Assembly (NCBI RefSeq): GCF_006716235.1
Contig: NZ_VFOR01000001.1
Span: 992,001-1,056,000, forward strand
DNA from: Propioniferax innocua
Lineage (GTDB): Bacteria > Actinomycetota > Actinomycetes > Propionibacteriales > Propionibacteriaceae
Direction of reading: 5' to 3'
Length of the DNA: 64,000 bases
Positions 22,077 to 30,965 of the stretch are shown here, piece after piece; the stretch's first letter is position 1; each line of letters starts with the position of its first letter. The notes under the pieces were generated by a model. The model was not told the origin of the DNA. It saw only the letters and a program-made list of their open reading frames with translations, and ran no database searches. Position numbers and translations under genes: made by a program.

Positions 22077-22145
22077 TTTGTTGAGGTCGCTGCGAGGCCA
22101 GATTCCCGCAAGCGGCTGAGAGTGACCGAACACCTAGGAGACTCC

Positions 22146-23240
22146 ATGGGGATCAACCCGCTGCGCCGCACCAAGGCACGTCGCGCGATGAACGCGACCC
22201 CCGAGGCGAAGCTGGAAGAAGTCGATCCCGCCCTGGGCACCCGCTCGCTCATCGCGCACGGATTGGCCGCACTGGCCATCTCGACGCTGGGCCTGGGCAC
22301 GATCGGCGCGGTGAACCTCGCCTCGACCGCACAGGCCAATCACGTGGACGAGACCCGCGTCGAAGGCACCGGAAACCCCGACACCTCTCGCGCCGAGCCC
22401 GAAGTGGCCGCGCAGGAGCAGCGCCTCGAGCGTGCCGCCGCGCAGCAGGAGGAGCAGGAGGCCGGCGAGTCGGAGAACGGCAGCCTCGAGGTCTTCGACC
22501 GTTCCGCCACCGAAGCCAGCCGCAATGCCGTGCGCAATGAACTCGACCGCGCCATGGCCGACAAGCGCGCCGCAGAGCGCAGCTCGTCACTCGTGCAGAC
22601 CAACGAGGATGCTTTCGATGAGTCCGGCAAAGCCGTTCAGGACGCCCGCTCGAACAAGCTGATCGACAACGACGAGGCCATCAAGCGCGAGCAGGCCCGC
22701 CTCGAAGAAGAGAAGAAGAAGGCCGAGAAGGCTCTCAAGGACCAGCGCGCCGAAGGGGAAGCCCAGGAAGAACCCGGCGCACTCCCGCCGATGCCGAAGT
22801 CCAGCAGCGGCGGCATCAAGGGCAAGGGCGCGACGCCCATATCTCCCGGCTCCTACACCGTGGGCGCACGCTGGGGCGCTGTCGGTGCGTGGTCGCGCTA
22901 CCACACCGGCCAAGATCTTCCCGCCCCCGTGGGCACACCCCTGCGCGCAGCAGCCGACGGCGTGGTCATCCCCGCCAACGGCGGCGGCTGGGCCGGAACC
23001 CACGTCGTCATCCGCCACAGCGACGGATCCGCCACCCTCTACGCCCACATGAGCGGAGCCTCGGTCTCCCCCGGCCAAACCGTCAAAGCCGGCCAACCCA
23101 TCGGCGCCGTCGGCATGACCGGCCGCACCTTCGGCCCCCACCTCCACTTCGAGCACTACCCCAACGCCAGCACCGTCGGAGACCCCTACACCACCGACGA
23201 CCCCGCCCGCTGGCTCATGGGCCTCGGCGTCAACCTCTGA
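22146..23240 (+). CDS. M23 family metallopeptidase (LytM type), copy 2
   Basis: 364 aa paralogue of the preceding gene. It has a shorter N-terminus with a membrane or signal helix (LIAHGLAALAISTLGLGTIG), a charged coiled-coil stretch (ARLEEEKKKAEKALKDQRAE) and a complete M23 domain (YHTGQD, YAHMSG, HLHFEH). Predicted to cut peptidoglycan cross-bridges or to activate another hydrolase outside the membrane. The start at 22146 has AGGAG. The 293-bp leader carries a CRP-like site and an MtrA-like repeat, absent in front of copy 1. A strong terminator follows. Confidence 0.87.
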   Translation: MGINPLRRTKARRAMNATPEAKLEEVDPALGTRSLIAHGLAALAISTLGLGTIGAVNLASTAQANHVDETRVEGTGNPDTSRAEPEVAAQEQRLERAAAQQEEQEAGESENGSLEVFDRSATEASRNAVRNELDRAMADKRAAERSSSLVQTNEDAFDESGKAVQDARSNKLIDNDEAIKREQARLEEEKKKAEKALKDQRAEGEAQEEPGALPPMPKSSSGGIKGKGATPISPGSYTVGARWGAVGAWSRYHTGQDLPAPVGTPLRAAADGVVIPANGGGWAGTHVVIRHSDGSATLYAHMSGASVSPGQTVKAGQPIGAVGMTGRTFGPHLHFEHYPNASTVGDPYTTDDPARWLMGLGVNL

Positions 23241-23252
23241 CCCGAACCACGA
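22965..23252. repeat. 288-bp identical block, copy 2
   Basis: Identical to 21577-21864, including the stop codon and the first 12 bases of the 3' untranslated region. Confidence 0.9.
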
Positions 23253-23258
23253 ACCACG

Positions 23259-23298
23259 AGAGTGACCCCACCGGCTTCCGCCGGTGGGGTCACTCTTT
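23259..23298. terminator. Strong bidirectional terminator
   Basis: AGAGTGACCCCACCGG pairs perfectly (16 bp) with CCGGTGGGGTCACTCT across CTTCCG and is followed by TT. It separates convergent M23 copy 2 (+) and pcrA (-). Confidence 0.9.
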
Positions 23299-23339
23299 GC
23301 TCCATGTCGGTGACAGGCCGAGGCGGCGTCACTGCATGG

Positions 23340-25823
23340 TCAGAGTTTCTCCAGCGGCGCGAATTTCAGCGCCAGACGCTTGACCCCCGCTGAGCCGAAG
23401 TCCACGTCGGCCTTCGCCGCGTCCCCACTGCCGGACGTCGCCAACACCGTGCCCAGCCCGAAGCTGCTGTGGACGACCTTCTCACCCACTTCCAGCACCG
23501 GCACCTGCTTGTTGGCGCGGGCCTGCGTCACGCGGCTCGGGAACGATGCCTCCGAGCCGCTGCGTGTGGCGCGTCCACCACCGCTTCCCCAGGGGCCGAC
23601 CGAACCCGTGTCGCTCCACGACGTGCTGGAGGATCCGAGCCGCTTCCAGTCGATGAGCCGTTCGGGGATCTCCTCCAGGAACCGGCTCGGCGGATTGTGC
23701 TGCGGTGCGCCCCAGGCTGCACGCGTCTGTGCGCGCGACAGGTGCAGCAGGTTCCGTGCGCGCGTGATGCCCACATAGGCCAGCCGTCGCTCCTCCTCCA
23801 GCTCGGTGGGGTCGGCGAGGGATCTCATGTGCGGGAACGTGCCGTCTTCCATGCCGGTCAGAAACACGGTGTCGAACTCCAGACCCTTGGCGGTGTGGAG
23901 CGTCATGAGCGTGACCATGCCGTTCTCATCAGAATCAGGAATCTGGTCGGCGTCGGCCACCAGTGCGATCCGCACGAGGAAGGCGGCCAGGGACGGATCG
24001 GTGTCGGCCAGATCGGGGGCCTCGGCCTCTTCTCCGGCTTCTTCTCCGGCCTCTTCGCCGGTCTCGTCGTCGACCTCGTCGGGAACATCCGTGGCGGTGG
24101 CGCTCCCGACGAACTCCTCGGCGACCGCCACGAATTCGGCGAGGTTCTCCAACCGCGTCTGATCCTGCGGATCCTCAGAATCCTGCAACGTGGCCAGATA
24201 CCCGGAGACCTCGAGGATGTGCCCCAGAACCTGGTCGGCCGGTGCAGTCTCGGCCAGTTTCGCGGCTTCGTCGAGGAGGTCGTTGAAGGCACCCAGCAGT
24301 TTCGTGGCACGCGAAGCGAGTCCCAGGTCCTTGTACTGACGCAGCGCAGCGCCGAAGGAGATGCGGTCCCGCGCGGCACGTTCGGCGACCGCATCCACCG
24401 AACGGTCCCCGATCCCCCGCTTGGGCACATTGATGATGCGCCGGACCGACACGTCATCGTCACGGTTCGCGATCGCACGCAGATACGCGATGGCGTCCCG
24501 AATCTCCTTGCGCTCGTAGAATCGAACGCCACCCACCACCCGATACGGCAGGCCGGTGCGAATGAAGGCCTCCTCGAAGGCACGGGACTGCGCGTTCGTC
24601 CGATAGAAGATCGCGGTCTGTCCGTAGGCCGCTTCACCCTCGTCCACCAGACGATCGATCTCCGACGCGATCCAACGCGCCTCATCGTGCTCGGTGTCGG
24701 CGACGTAACCCACGATCTGCGGGCCGTCACCGGCGTCGGACCACAGGTTCTTGGCCGGACGCCCCTCGTTGCGGGTGATGACGGCATTGGCCGCGGTGAG
24801 GATCGTCTGCGTCGAGCGGTAGTTCTGCTCCAGCAGGATCGTCCGGGCGCCGGGAAAATCGGCCTCGAAATCGAGGATGTTGCGGATCGTGGCGCCACGG
24901 AACGCGTAGATCGACTGGTCCGAATCACCGACGACCATGAGCTCGGGTGAATCGAGTGCACGCAGGTGCTCGGCGTTCTCGAGCTGTTCGGGGTCGGCGC
25001 ACAGTTCATGGATGAGCTGGTACTGAGCGTGGTTGGTGTCTTGGTACTCGTCGACGAGCACGTGCCGGAAGCGCCGCCGATAGACCTCACGGACCTCCGG
25101 GAACGCCTGCAGCAGGTGCACGGTGGTCATGATGAGATCGTCGAAGTCGAGTGCGTTCGCGGCGCGGAGCCGACGCTGGTACTCCCGGTAGGCCTCCTGA
25201 TAGCCCTCGGCGAGCTCGGTACCGCCCCATCCACCCGGCACCGGTCGCCCGGCGCAGGATTCGTGGTCGACCAGTTCGTTCTTGGCGTCCGAGACCCAGT
25301 TGAGGACGTCACGGGTCGGGAACTTCTTCGGATCCAGATGCAGATCGGCGAGCACCATCTGCATGAGCCGCTTGGAGTCGGCCCCGTCGTAGATGGAGAA
25401 CGTGCGCGCGATGTCGAACCGCCCGATCTCCGCACGAAGGATCCGCACACAGGCCGAGTGGAACGTCGAGACCCACATGAGTCGGGCCCGGTTCCCGACG
25501 GTGTCGGCCACACGTTCACGCATCTCGGCCGCAGCCTTGTTGGTGAACGTGATCGCGAGGATCGACCCCGGATGCACCTGCCGCTGCGAGACCAACCATG
25601 CGATGCGACGCGTCAGAACCCGCGTCTTGCCCGAGCCTGCCCCGGCCACCACCAACAACGGACTGCCGGCATGGGTCACGGCCTCACGCTGCGGGCCGTT
25701 GAGGCCGGCAAGCAGCGTCTCGGCGTCGACGGTCGGCGGACGCGTCGACGAAGATCCAGAAGACGCGGCATCGCGCTGCGTCGAAGCAGGGGTCGGCTCG
25801 GGGAACAGGGCTGCGGAGTTCAT
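23340..25823 (-). CDS. pcrA: UvrD/PcrA-type ATP-dependent DNA helicase
   Basis: About 827 aa superfamily 1A helicase that unwinds DNA 3' to 5' in repair and clears recombination intermediates. Motifs: NGPQREAVTH (Q motif), VVAGAGSGKTRVLTRRIAWL (Walker A), LVDEYQDTNHAQYQ (Walker B), GDSDQSIYAFRGA (motif III) and VTLMTLHTAKGLEFDTVFL (motif V). The C-terminus ends in a Tudor-like part (GEKVVHSSFGLGTVLA) typical of PcrA. The acidic insert rich in GEEAGEEA at about 590-620 is lineage-specific. MNSAALF at 25823 is preferred; a start at 25853 is possible, and neither has a clear RBS. Confidence 0.93.
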   Translation of the reverse strand: MNSAALFPEPTPASTQRDAASSGSSSTRPPTVDAETLLAGLNGPQREAVTHAGSPLLVVAGAGSGKTRVLTRRIAWLVSQRQVHPGSILAITFTNKAAAEMRERVADTVGNRARLMWVSTFHSACVRILRAEIGRFDIARTFSIYDGADSKRLMQMVLADLHLDPKKFPTRDVLNWVSDAKNELVDHESCAGRPVPGGWGGTELAEGYQEAYREYQRRLRAANALDFDDLIMTTVHLLQAFPEVREVYRRRFRHVLVDEYQDTNHAQYQLIHELCADPEQLENAEHLRALDSPELMVVGDSDQSIYAFRGATIRNILDFEADFPGARTILLEQNYRSTQTILTAANAVITRNEGRPAKNLWSDAGDGPQIVGYVADTEHDEARWIASEIDRLVDEGEAAYGQTAIFYRTNAQSRAFEEAFIRTGLPYRVVGGVRFYERKEIRDAIAYLRAIANRDDDVSVRRIINVPKRGIGDRSVDAVAERAARDRISFGAALRQYKDLGLASRATKLLGAFNDLLDEAAKLAETAPADQVLGHILEVSGYLATLQDSEDPQDQTRLENLAEFVAVAEEFVGSATATDVPDEVDDETGEEAGEEAGEEAEAPDLADTDPSLAAFLVRIALVADADQIPDSDENGMVTLMTLHTAKGLEFDTVFLTGMEDGTFPHMRSLADPTELEEERRLAYVGITRARNLLHLSRAQTRAAWGAPQHNPPSRFLEEIPERLIDWKRLGSSSTSWSDTGSVGPWGSGGGRATRSGSEASFPSRVTQARANKQVPVLEVGEKVVHSSFGLGTVLATSGSGDAAKADVDFGSAGVKRLALKFAPLEKL

Positions 25824-25878
25824 CAGGGCCACACTACGGCGCGACACCGACACATGGGGACCACGTTTCGCTTCGACC

Positions 25879-25884
25879 TATAAC
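25879..25884 (+). promoter_or_regulatory. Candidate -10 box (TATAAC) of the cardiolipin-synthase-like gene
   Basis: TATAAC ends 9 bp before the ATG at 25894, in a GC-rich setting. With usual spacing, transcription would begin only a few bases before the start codon, giving a nearly leaderless mRNA; no Shine-Dalgarno sequence is present. Confidence 0.45.
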
Positions 25885-25893
25885 CTTTCACCC

Positions 25894-27141
25894 ATGTGGA
25901 CAACGACGAGGCGCATCCTGAGCCGCATCGTGCTGGCCGTCTTCGGCATCCAGGTGGCGACGCTCCTCGGACTCATGGTGGTCGACGCCCGCCGCAAGAA
26001 GAACAAGGCACCCACGTCGTTCCCGCGGCAGGCCCCCACCGCCGTGCAGTCCCGCAGCAACAACGCCACGGTCTACACCTATGGCCATGACCTGTTCGAC
26101 GACATGATCGAGGCCATCGACGCCGCCACCGAGCACATCCGCTTCGAGACGTTCATCTGGAAGACCGACGCCACCGGCCGCCGCTTCCGTGACGCCTTTG
26201 TGCGCGCGGCCGATCGGGGCGTCCAGGTGGATCTGGTCTGGGACGAACTCGGCAAGGTGTTCTTCACCGACGGTGTTCTGCACCCGGAATTCTTCGACTT
26301 CTCCGACCACCCGAACATCCGAGCGCGCAGTCACCCCCTGGTGATGGGCGGCGTCCTGTTCTGGCATCCGCGGCACTACGGCTCCAACCATCGCAAGATC
26401 CTCACCGTCGACCACCGTCTGGGATTCATCGGTGGCTACAACGTCGGCGACGAATACGCCGCCGACTGGCGCGACACCCACCTGCGGGTGGAGGGCCCGG
26501 CCGTTCTCGAACTCGAGAACGCCTTCGTCGACTACTGGAACCTCTTCGCACCCGAGAATGAACACCTCCCCGCGATCAGCGGACGGTCGTGGGATCCCTC
26601 GGTCCAGGTGGTGCGCAACGTCCCGCTGCAGCGGCTGTATCCGATCCGGAGCATGTACCTGGAGAACATCGACAGAGCCGGTGAACGGATCTGGATGACG
26701 CACGCCTACCTCATCCCCGATGACGACATCATCACCGCCCTCACCGACGCGGTGGAGCGCGGTGTCGACGTGCGGATCATCGTGCCGTACCACTCGAACC
26801 ACATCGTCGCCGACTGGGTCGCCCGGGGCTCGTTCCGCCCCCTGTTGCGCGGAGGCGTCCGCCTGTTCTGCTATCAGCACGCCATGGTGCACTCCAAGAC
26901 CGCACTGATCGACGATGCCTGGACCACCATCGGCACCGCCAACCTCGACCCCCTGTCGCTGAAAGGCAACTACGAGATCAACCTGTCCCTGGTTGACGAC
27001 GCCCTCAACAGCACCATGGCCGACATCTTCGAGATGGATCTGACCAACTGCAGCGAACTCACCCTCGAGCAGTGGGAGAAGCGCCCCATGATGGTGAAGC
27101 TCTCCGAATCGGTCCTCAAACCACTCAGCCCCCTCCTGTGA
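25894..27141 (+). CDS. Phospholipase D family protein, cardiolipin-synthase-like
   Basis: 415 aa. One N-terminal membrane helix (IVLAVFGIQVATLLGLMVV) precedes two PLD domains, each with an HKD motif: HRKILTVDHRLGFIGGYN in the first and HSKTALIDDAWTTIGTANLD in the second. Enzymes of this form join two phosphatidylglycerols into cardiolipin. Only one helix is present instead of the usual two, as in the ClsB-like branch, so another phosphatidyltransfer is possible. The ATG at 25894 is chosen because the helix begins there; the promoter suggests near-leaderless expression. Divergent from pcrA. Confidence 0.87.
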   Translation: MWTTTRRILSRIVLAVFGIQVATLLGLMVVDARRKKNKAPTSFPRQAPTAVQSRSNNATVYTYGHDLFDDMIEAIDAATEHIRFETFIWKTDATGRRFRDAFVRAADRGVQVDLVWDELGKVFFTDGVLHPEFFDFSDHPNIRARSHPLVMGGVLFWHPRHYGSNHRKILTVDHRLGFIGGYNVGDEYAADWRDTHLRVEGPAVLELENAFVDYWNLFAPENEHLPAISGRSWDPSVQVVRNVPLQRLYPIRSMYLENIDRAGERIWMTHAYLIPDDDIITALTDAVERGVDVRIIVPYHSNHIVADWVARGSFRPLLRGGVRLFCYQHAMVHSKTALIDDAWTTIGTANLDPLSLKGNYEINLSLVDDALNSTMADIFEMDLTNCSELTLEQWEKRPMMVKLSESVLKPLSPLL

Positions 27142-27169
27142 GGTCGTTGCCCCACCCCGGGTGATGACA

Positions 27170-27202
27170 ATGCCCCGCCGCGAACGGTTCGCGGCGGGGC
27201 AT
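27170..27202. terminator. Bidirectional terminator
   Basis: ATGCCCCGCCGCGAA pairs with its exact complement around a three-base loop, between convergent cardiolipin-synthase-like and GlsB-like genes. Confidence 0.85.
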
Positions 27203-27253
27203 CGTGGTTGAAGTCTGGACTGTACGGACCTTGCGGTTATCGAAGACCTGAGA

Positions 27254-27535
27254 TCAGGCCTTCTTCTTGGTGATGAAACCGAAGATGAAAATGAGGATGA
27301 GAGCACCGACCACCGCGAGGGCGATGGTGCCGAAGCTCCACGGGTTCTGCATGATGCCCTTGATGCCGCCGTCGCCGCCGAGGAGGCCGACGATGAAACC
27401 ACCGACGATGGCGCCGACAACGCCGAGGAGAATGGTGGCGACCAAGCCCATGTCCTGCTTGCCCGGCATGATCAGACGGGCCAGGCCGCCGATGATCGCG
27501 CCGATGATGATCCAAGAAATGACGGCCCAAATCAT
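27254..27535 (-). CDS. GlsB/YeaQ/YmgE family stress-response membrane protein
   Basis: 93 aa with three hydrophobic helices. Glycine-rich family motifs are IIIGAIIGGLARLIMPG and TILLGVVGAIVGGFIVG. These proteins were once called transglycosylase-associated; they are induced by general, acid or antibiotic stress in other bacteria but lack a known activity. RBS GGAG before the ATG. Stands alone between a terminator and the response-regulator gene. Confidence 0.88.
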   Translation of the reverse strand: MIWAVISWIIIGAIIGGLARLIMPGKQDMGLVATILLGVVGAIVGGFIVGLLGGDGGIKGIMQNPWSFGTIALAVVGALILIFIFGFITKKKA

Positions 27536-27643
27536 GTCTACTCCTGACTGTTCGAGGGAATTCGGAGTTGGGGACCGGACATCTTCATCATGCCGACATT
27601 TCCCCGATCATGCAAACATCAACCAGTTTCGGCGTGGCTCGTG

Positions 27644-28363
27644 TCACACCAGCCGCCGATCGGTGGCCCAGCGAGTCAACTGGTGGCGATTCGACAACTG
27701 CAGTTTACGCAGCACATTCGATACGTGGGTCTCAACGGTCTTGACCGAGATGAACAGTTCGCGCGCCACTTCCTTGTAGGCATACCCGCGGGCGATGAGG
27801 CGCATGACCTCACGTTCCCGTTGCGAGAGACGGTCCAGTTCCTCATCCACCTCGGCGATGTCGATGGAGCCGGAGAACGCATCGAGCACGAACCCGGCCA
27901 GACGTGGGGAGAACACAGCGTCCCCGTCGGCGACGCGTCGAATGGCGTCGATGAGTTCAACGGCATTGATCGATTTGGTCACATAGCCGCGGGCACCGGC
28001 ACGGATGACGCCGATGACGTCCTCGGCGGCGTCGGAGACCGACAGGGCGAGGAAACGCTGATCGGCGTCGACCACATGCACCTGCTTGATCACCTCGGCG
28101 CCACCGCCACCGGGGAGGTGGACGTCAAGGAGCACGACGTCGGGCTTGGTCCGGGTGATGACTTCGACCGACGAGGCCACGTCCTCGCCCTCGCCGACCA
28201 CCTTCACACTGGAGCCGATCTCATGCTTGACACCGGCCCGGAACATCGCGTGGTCGTCGACGACCACGACGCGCAGCAGCCGATTGGGCTCCGGCTTCTC
28301 GGGAGCGGGGAGGCCCGATCCCAGTCGAGCGGGTTGGTTGGCGGGGTCGGTCAGGTCACTCAC
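27644..28363 (-). CDS. NarL/LuxR-family response regulator
   Basis: 239 aa. Receiver domain (about 29-150): VVVVDDHAMFRAGVKHEI holds the acidic pocket, the phospho-acceptor Asp is in DVVLLDVHLPGGGGAEV, and the conserved Lys is in GYVTKSI. The C-terminal LuxR helix-turn-helix reads LSQREREVMRLIARGYAYKE and ISVKTVETHVSNVLRKLQ. The start overlaps the stop of the sensor kinase (ATGA), so the two form one two-component system. Targets are unknown, but the divergent PspC genes are natural candidates. Confidence 0.93.
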   Translation of the reverse strand: MSDLTDPANQPARLGSGLPAPEKPEPNRLLRVVVVDDHAMFRAGVKHEIGSSVKVVGEGEDVASSVEVITRTKPDVVLLDVHLPGGGGAEVIKQVHVVDADQRFLALSVSDAAEDVIGVIRAGARGYVTKSINAVELIDAIRRVADGDAVFSPRLAGFVLDAFSGSIDIAEVDEELDRLSQREREVMRLIARGYAYKEVARELFISVKTVETHVSNVLRKLQLSNRHQLTRWATDRRLV

Positions 28364-29778
28364 ACATGCTCCTTGGGGGCATCGGCGTCTGGTCTCTGAT
28401 TGGGATCTCGTTGACTGGATTCGGGATCGGGGACGGGAAGGAACAGCCGCACCTCGGTCCCCTCCCCCGGGGCCGAACGGATCTCGGCCCGGCCACCGTG
28501 GCGCTCTATGCGATCGATGATGCTACCGCGAACGCCTTGGCGATCCTCGGCCACATCGTCCATGACGAAGCCACTTCCGCGGTCGCGGACGAACAGCTCG
28601 ATCTGCTCATCGACCACCTCGGCGAACACATCGATGCGTCCGGCACCGGAGTGTTTCGCCGCGTTGACCATGGCCTCACGCCCGGCACGGATCAACGCCT
28701 CCACATCGCCGGTGAGTGGCACATCACCGACACAGACGAGCTCGATCGGAACGCCCCATTCGTCATCGACCTCCGCCGCTGCGGCTTCGAGAGCGGCTTT
28801 GAGGGACTCCTCGCGAATCACATCGCCATACAGCCATGTCCGCAGCTCACGTTCCTGCCGCCGAGCCAATGTGGCCACGGCCCTGGGGTCATCGGCCTGA
28901 CGCTGGATGAGGGCGAGGGTCTGCAGCACCGAGTCGTGCAGATGGGCAGCCATGTCAGCGCGTTCGTCCGCGCGGACCCTCTCCTCCCGAGCCTCCCGCA
29001 ACACAACACTGGACCGATGGATCCACGGGGCCGCCACCAGTCCAAGGCCCACCACCAGAAGACCGGCGATGGCCAAGGCTCCGGGAAGAGCATCCAGCTG
29101 CCCTCGCTGGGCCAGCACAGTACCGACGGAGGCCCCGACGAGCGTCATACCGAAAATTACGCGCGCCACCGTGGCCAGTCGGCTCCCACTGATCAGAGGG
29201 CCGTACCAATGACGGGGCCCGGTTGCTTCGGCATTGGCGTCGGCGGTGTGCCACACCAGGGCGACGCCGGCCCCGGCGAACACCATCGGCCAGAAGAGCT
29301 GGGGCTCCAGACCGATCCCGCCGATCTGAATCAGGATGATGAGGCCAAAGGCCAACAGCGCCACCGGAGCAGCCCGGTGCAGGTCACGGCGTGAACGCTT
29401 CTTCGGTTCCTGCCGCATGCCACGACGTGACGCCGATTCCAGCCCGGGCGCCTCGGCGCGCACCTGCACCGGCAGCAAAAGCCACAACACGGCGTAGATG
29501 ACGATGCCACTCCCACTGACGAGCATGAGCAGCACGAACATGATGCGCAGCGCCAGCACCGACCAACCCAGGTGCTCCGACAGGCCACTGCAGACGCCGC
29601 CGATCCACGCGCGGTCCACGGTGCGGTAGGCATGCGGCGATCCTGCACCCTCGCCGGTGGCGCCCGGGTTCGGGCCGCGTCCGCCCGGAGGGCTCTGCGT
29701 CCCCGATTGGGACTGTGTGGAGGGCATGGGTGCAGGAACGGGCGACGTGTGCTGCCACGTCCGTTCGGGTTGTTGCAT
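28360..29778 (-). CDS. PspC-domain sensor histidine kinase
   Basis: 472 aa. An N-terminal Gln/Pro-rich tail is followed by a PspC domain (about 50-105, RAWIGGVCSGLSEHLGWSVL with membrane helix IVIYAVLWLLLPV). Several more membrane helices (about 135-250) lead to a HisKA_3 region with the phospho-acceptor at about His281 (MAAHLHDSVLQTL). The ATPase domain shows REAMVNAAKHSGAGR and VRDRGSGF. The start at 29778 has GAGGAGGG. Kinases of this layout watch the membrane state in actinobacteria; the stimulus is not known. Confidence 0.9.
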   Translation of the reverse strand: MQQPERTWQHTSPVPAPMPSTQSQSGTQSPPGGRGPNPGATGEGAGSPHAYRTVDRAWIGGVCSGLSEHLGWSVLALRIMFVLLMLVSGSGIVIYAVLWLLLPVQVRAEAPGLESASRRGMRQEPKKRSRRDLHRAAPVALLAFGLIILIQIGGIGLEPQLFWPMVFAGAGVALVWHTADANAEATGPRHWYGPLISGSRLATVARVIFGMTLVGASVGTVLAQRGQLDALPGALAIAGLLVVGLGLVAAPWIHRSSVVLREAREERVRADERADMAAHLHDSVLQTLALIQRQADDPRAVATLARRQERELRTWLYGDVIREESLKAALEAAAAEVDDEWGVPIELVCVGDVPLTGDVEALIRAGREAMVNAAKHSGAGRIDVFAEVVDEQIELFVRDRGSGFVMDDVAEDRQGVRGSIIDRIERHGGRAEIRSAPGEGTEVRLFLPVPDPESSQRDPNQRPDADAPKEHV

Positions 29779-29993
29779 GGGCCCTCCTCGACCATCAAGT
29801 CTGGTCGTTGGCCGGGCTCCCGTCACCCGGGATACCCCCGAGCCGCACCCGGACGAGTCCCGGCCACTCAGGGTCGATTCTATGGGCCCGGCCCCGTGGT
29901 TCCGGGCCGGATCACGGTCTCCTGCGGGGTATCGGGAAGGTTTCGGGGTCATGCCCCATGGCTTCCATCACGCTCCCGGGAGAGAATGGACAC

Positions 29994-30965
29994 ATGTTGG
30001 AGAGCCTGCCTGCCGAGCGCAGCACCACCAACCGGCGCATCGCCGGTGTCTGTGGTGCGCTCGCGCAACGCTGGTCGGTCGACCCGGTGTTGCTCCGAGT
30101 CATGGCGGTGACGCTGGCGCTCAGCGGCGGCGTCGGCATCGCTCTCTACGGGGTCGCCTGGGTGTGGCTGCCGTCTGCACAGGCATCAGCGCCGGTGGAC
30201 CGCATGATCCCGGGGCTGCGCAAGGCGAATCCGGCACTGCTCGCTCTCCTGGCGGCGGTCATCATCATCCCGGTCATGGCCGTGCTGAGCGTGCTGCTGC
30301 CGTTCGGTATCGCGCCGGCCATCATCATCGGTGTCACCTGGTGGATCTGTGGACGTCAGCAGCGTCGCACCAAGATGACACATCGCCTGCTCGCCGAGGA
30401 ACGGGCCCGCGCCCAGCAGGCTCTGCTGCAGCAACCGCACGGCCACCGCTTCGCCGGAGCCCCACCGTTCACCGGGTTCCAGACCCCACACACGGCCAGA
30501 CTCCACCCATCGGCTGGACCGGGGCCACATCCACAATCACCCCACGCGCCTCGCCCCCCAGCCATGGGAGCTCCGGGCCCCATCCACGGACATCACCGCC
30601 CCATCGCCGATGCCTTCCCCGAGCCCGAGGGTCTGGCTTCGGAGTTCGTGACACCGCCCGGTTCGCCCCCCGGAGAACCCGCAGCAGAGGAACCGACACC
30701 GTCGCGTCGACGCTCGCGCCGCGTCCTGATCACTCTGCTCATCGTGCTGGCCCTGGGCGGCACGATCATCGGTGGCCTCAGCGCCGCACCAGGCGTCGAC
30801 GACCAGGGCATCTCGGTCGGCGTGGCCATCACCTGCGTCATCGCAGGAATCGCCGGCCTGATCGCCAGCCGCACCAAACGCGACCAGACATCTGCGCGGA
30901 ATCGCACATCTGGGCATTCCGCCCCATCCGAACCCCGTTCAACAGCCAGAAAGGGAACAACATGA
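29994..30965 (+). CDS. PspC domain membrane protein
   Basis: 323 aa. A PspC domain at the N-terminus (TTNRRIAGVCGALAQRWSVD, then a hydrophobic helix) is followed by two helices, a Pro/His-rich stretch of about 90 residues and two further C-terminal helices (VLITLLIVLALGGTIIGGLS, GVAITCVIAGIAGLIAS). Lies head to head with the PspC-type histidine kinase and overlaps the next PspC gene by four bases. Probably part of the same membrane-stress unit. ATG 29994 is preceded by GGGAGAG. Confidence 0.83.
   Translation: MLESLPAERSTTNRRIAGVCGALAQRWSVDPVLLRVMAVTLALSGGVGIALYGVAWVWLPSAQASAPVDRMIPGLRKANPALLALLAAVIIIPVMAVLSVLLPFGIAPAIIIGVTWWICGRQQRRTKMTHRLLAEERARAQQALLQQPHGHRFAGAPPFTGFQTPHTARLHPSAGPGPHPQSPHAPRPPAMGAPGPIHGHHRPIADAFPEPEGLASEFVTPPGSPPGEPAAEEPTPSRRRSRRVLITLLIVLALGGTIIGGLSAAPGVDDQGISVGVAITCVIAGIAGLIASRTKRDQTSARNRTSGHSAPSEPRSTARKGTT

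Noticed and set aside
21853-22145. c-di-AMP (ydaO-type) riboswitch before the second M23 peptidase
   Set aside because: Actinobacterial cell-wall hydrolase genes often have one, and the leader contains GGTGGCCGAGCC and a stable hairpin, but the conserved GUGAAUC and CGUCAGCUAACC-type segments are missing.
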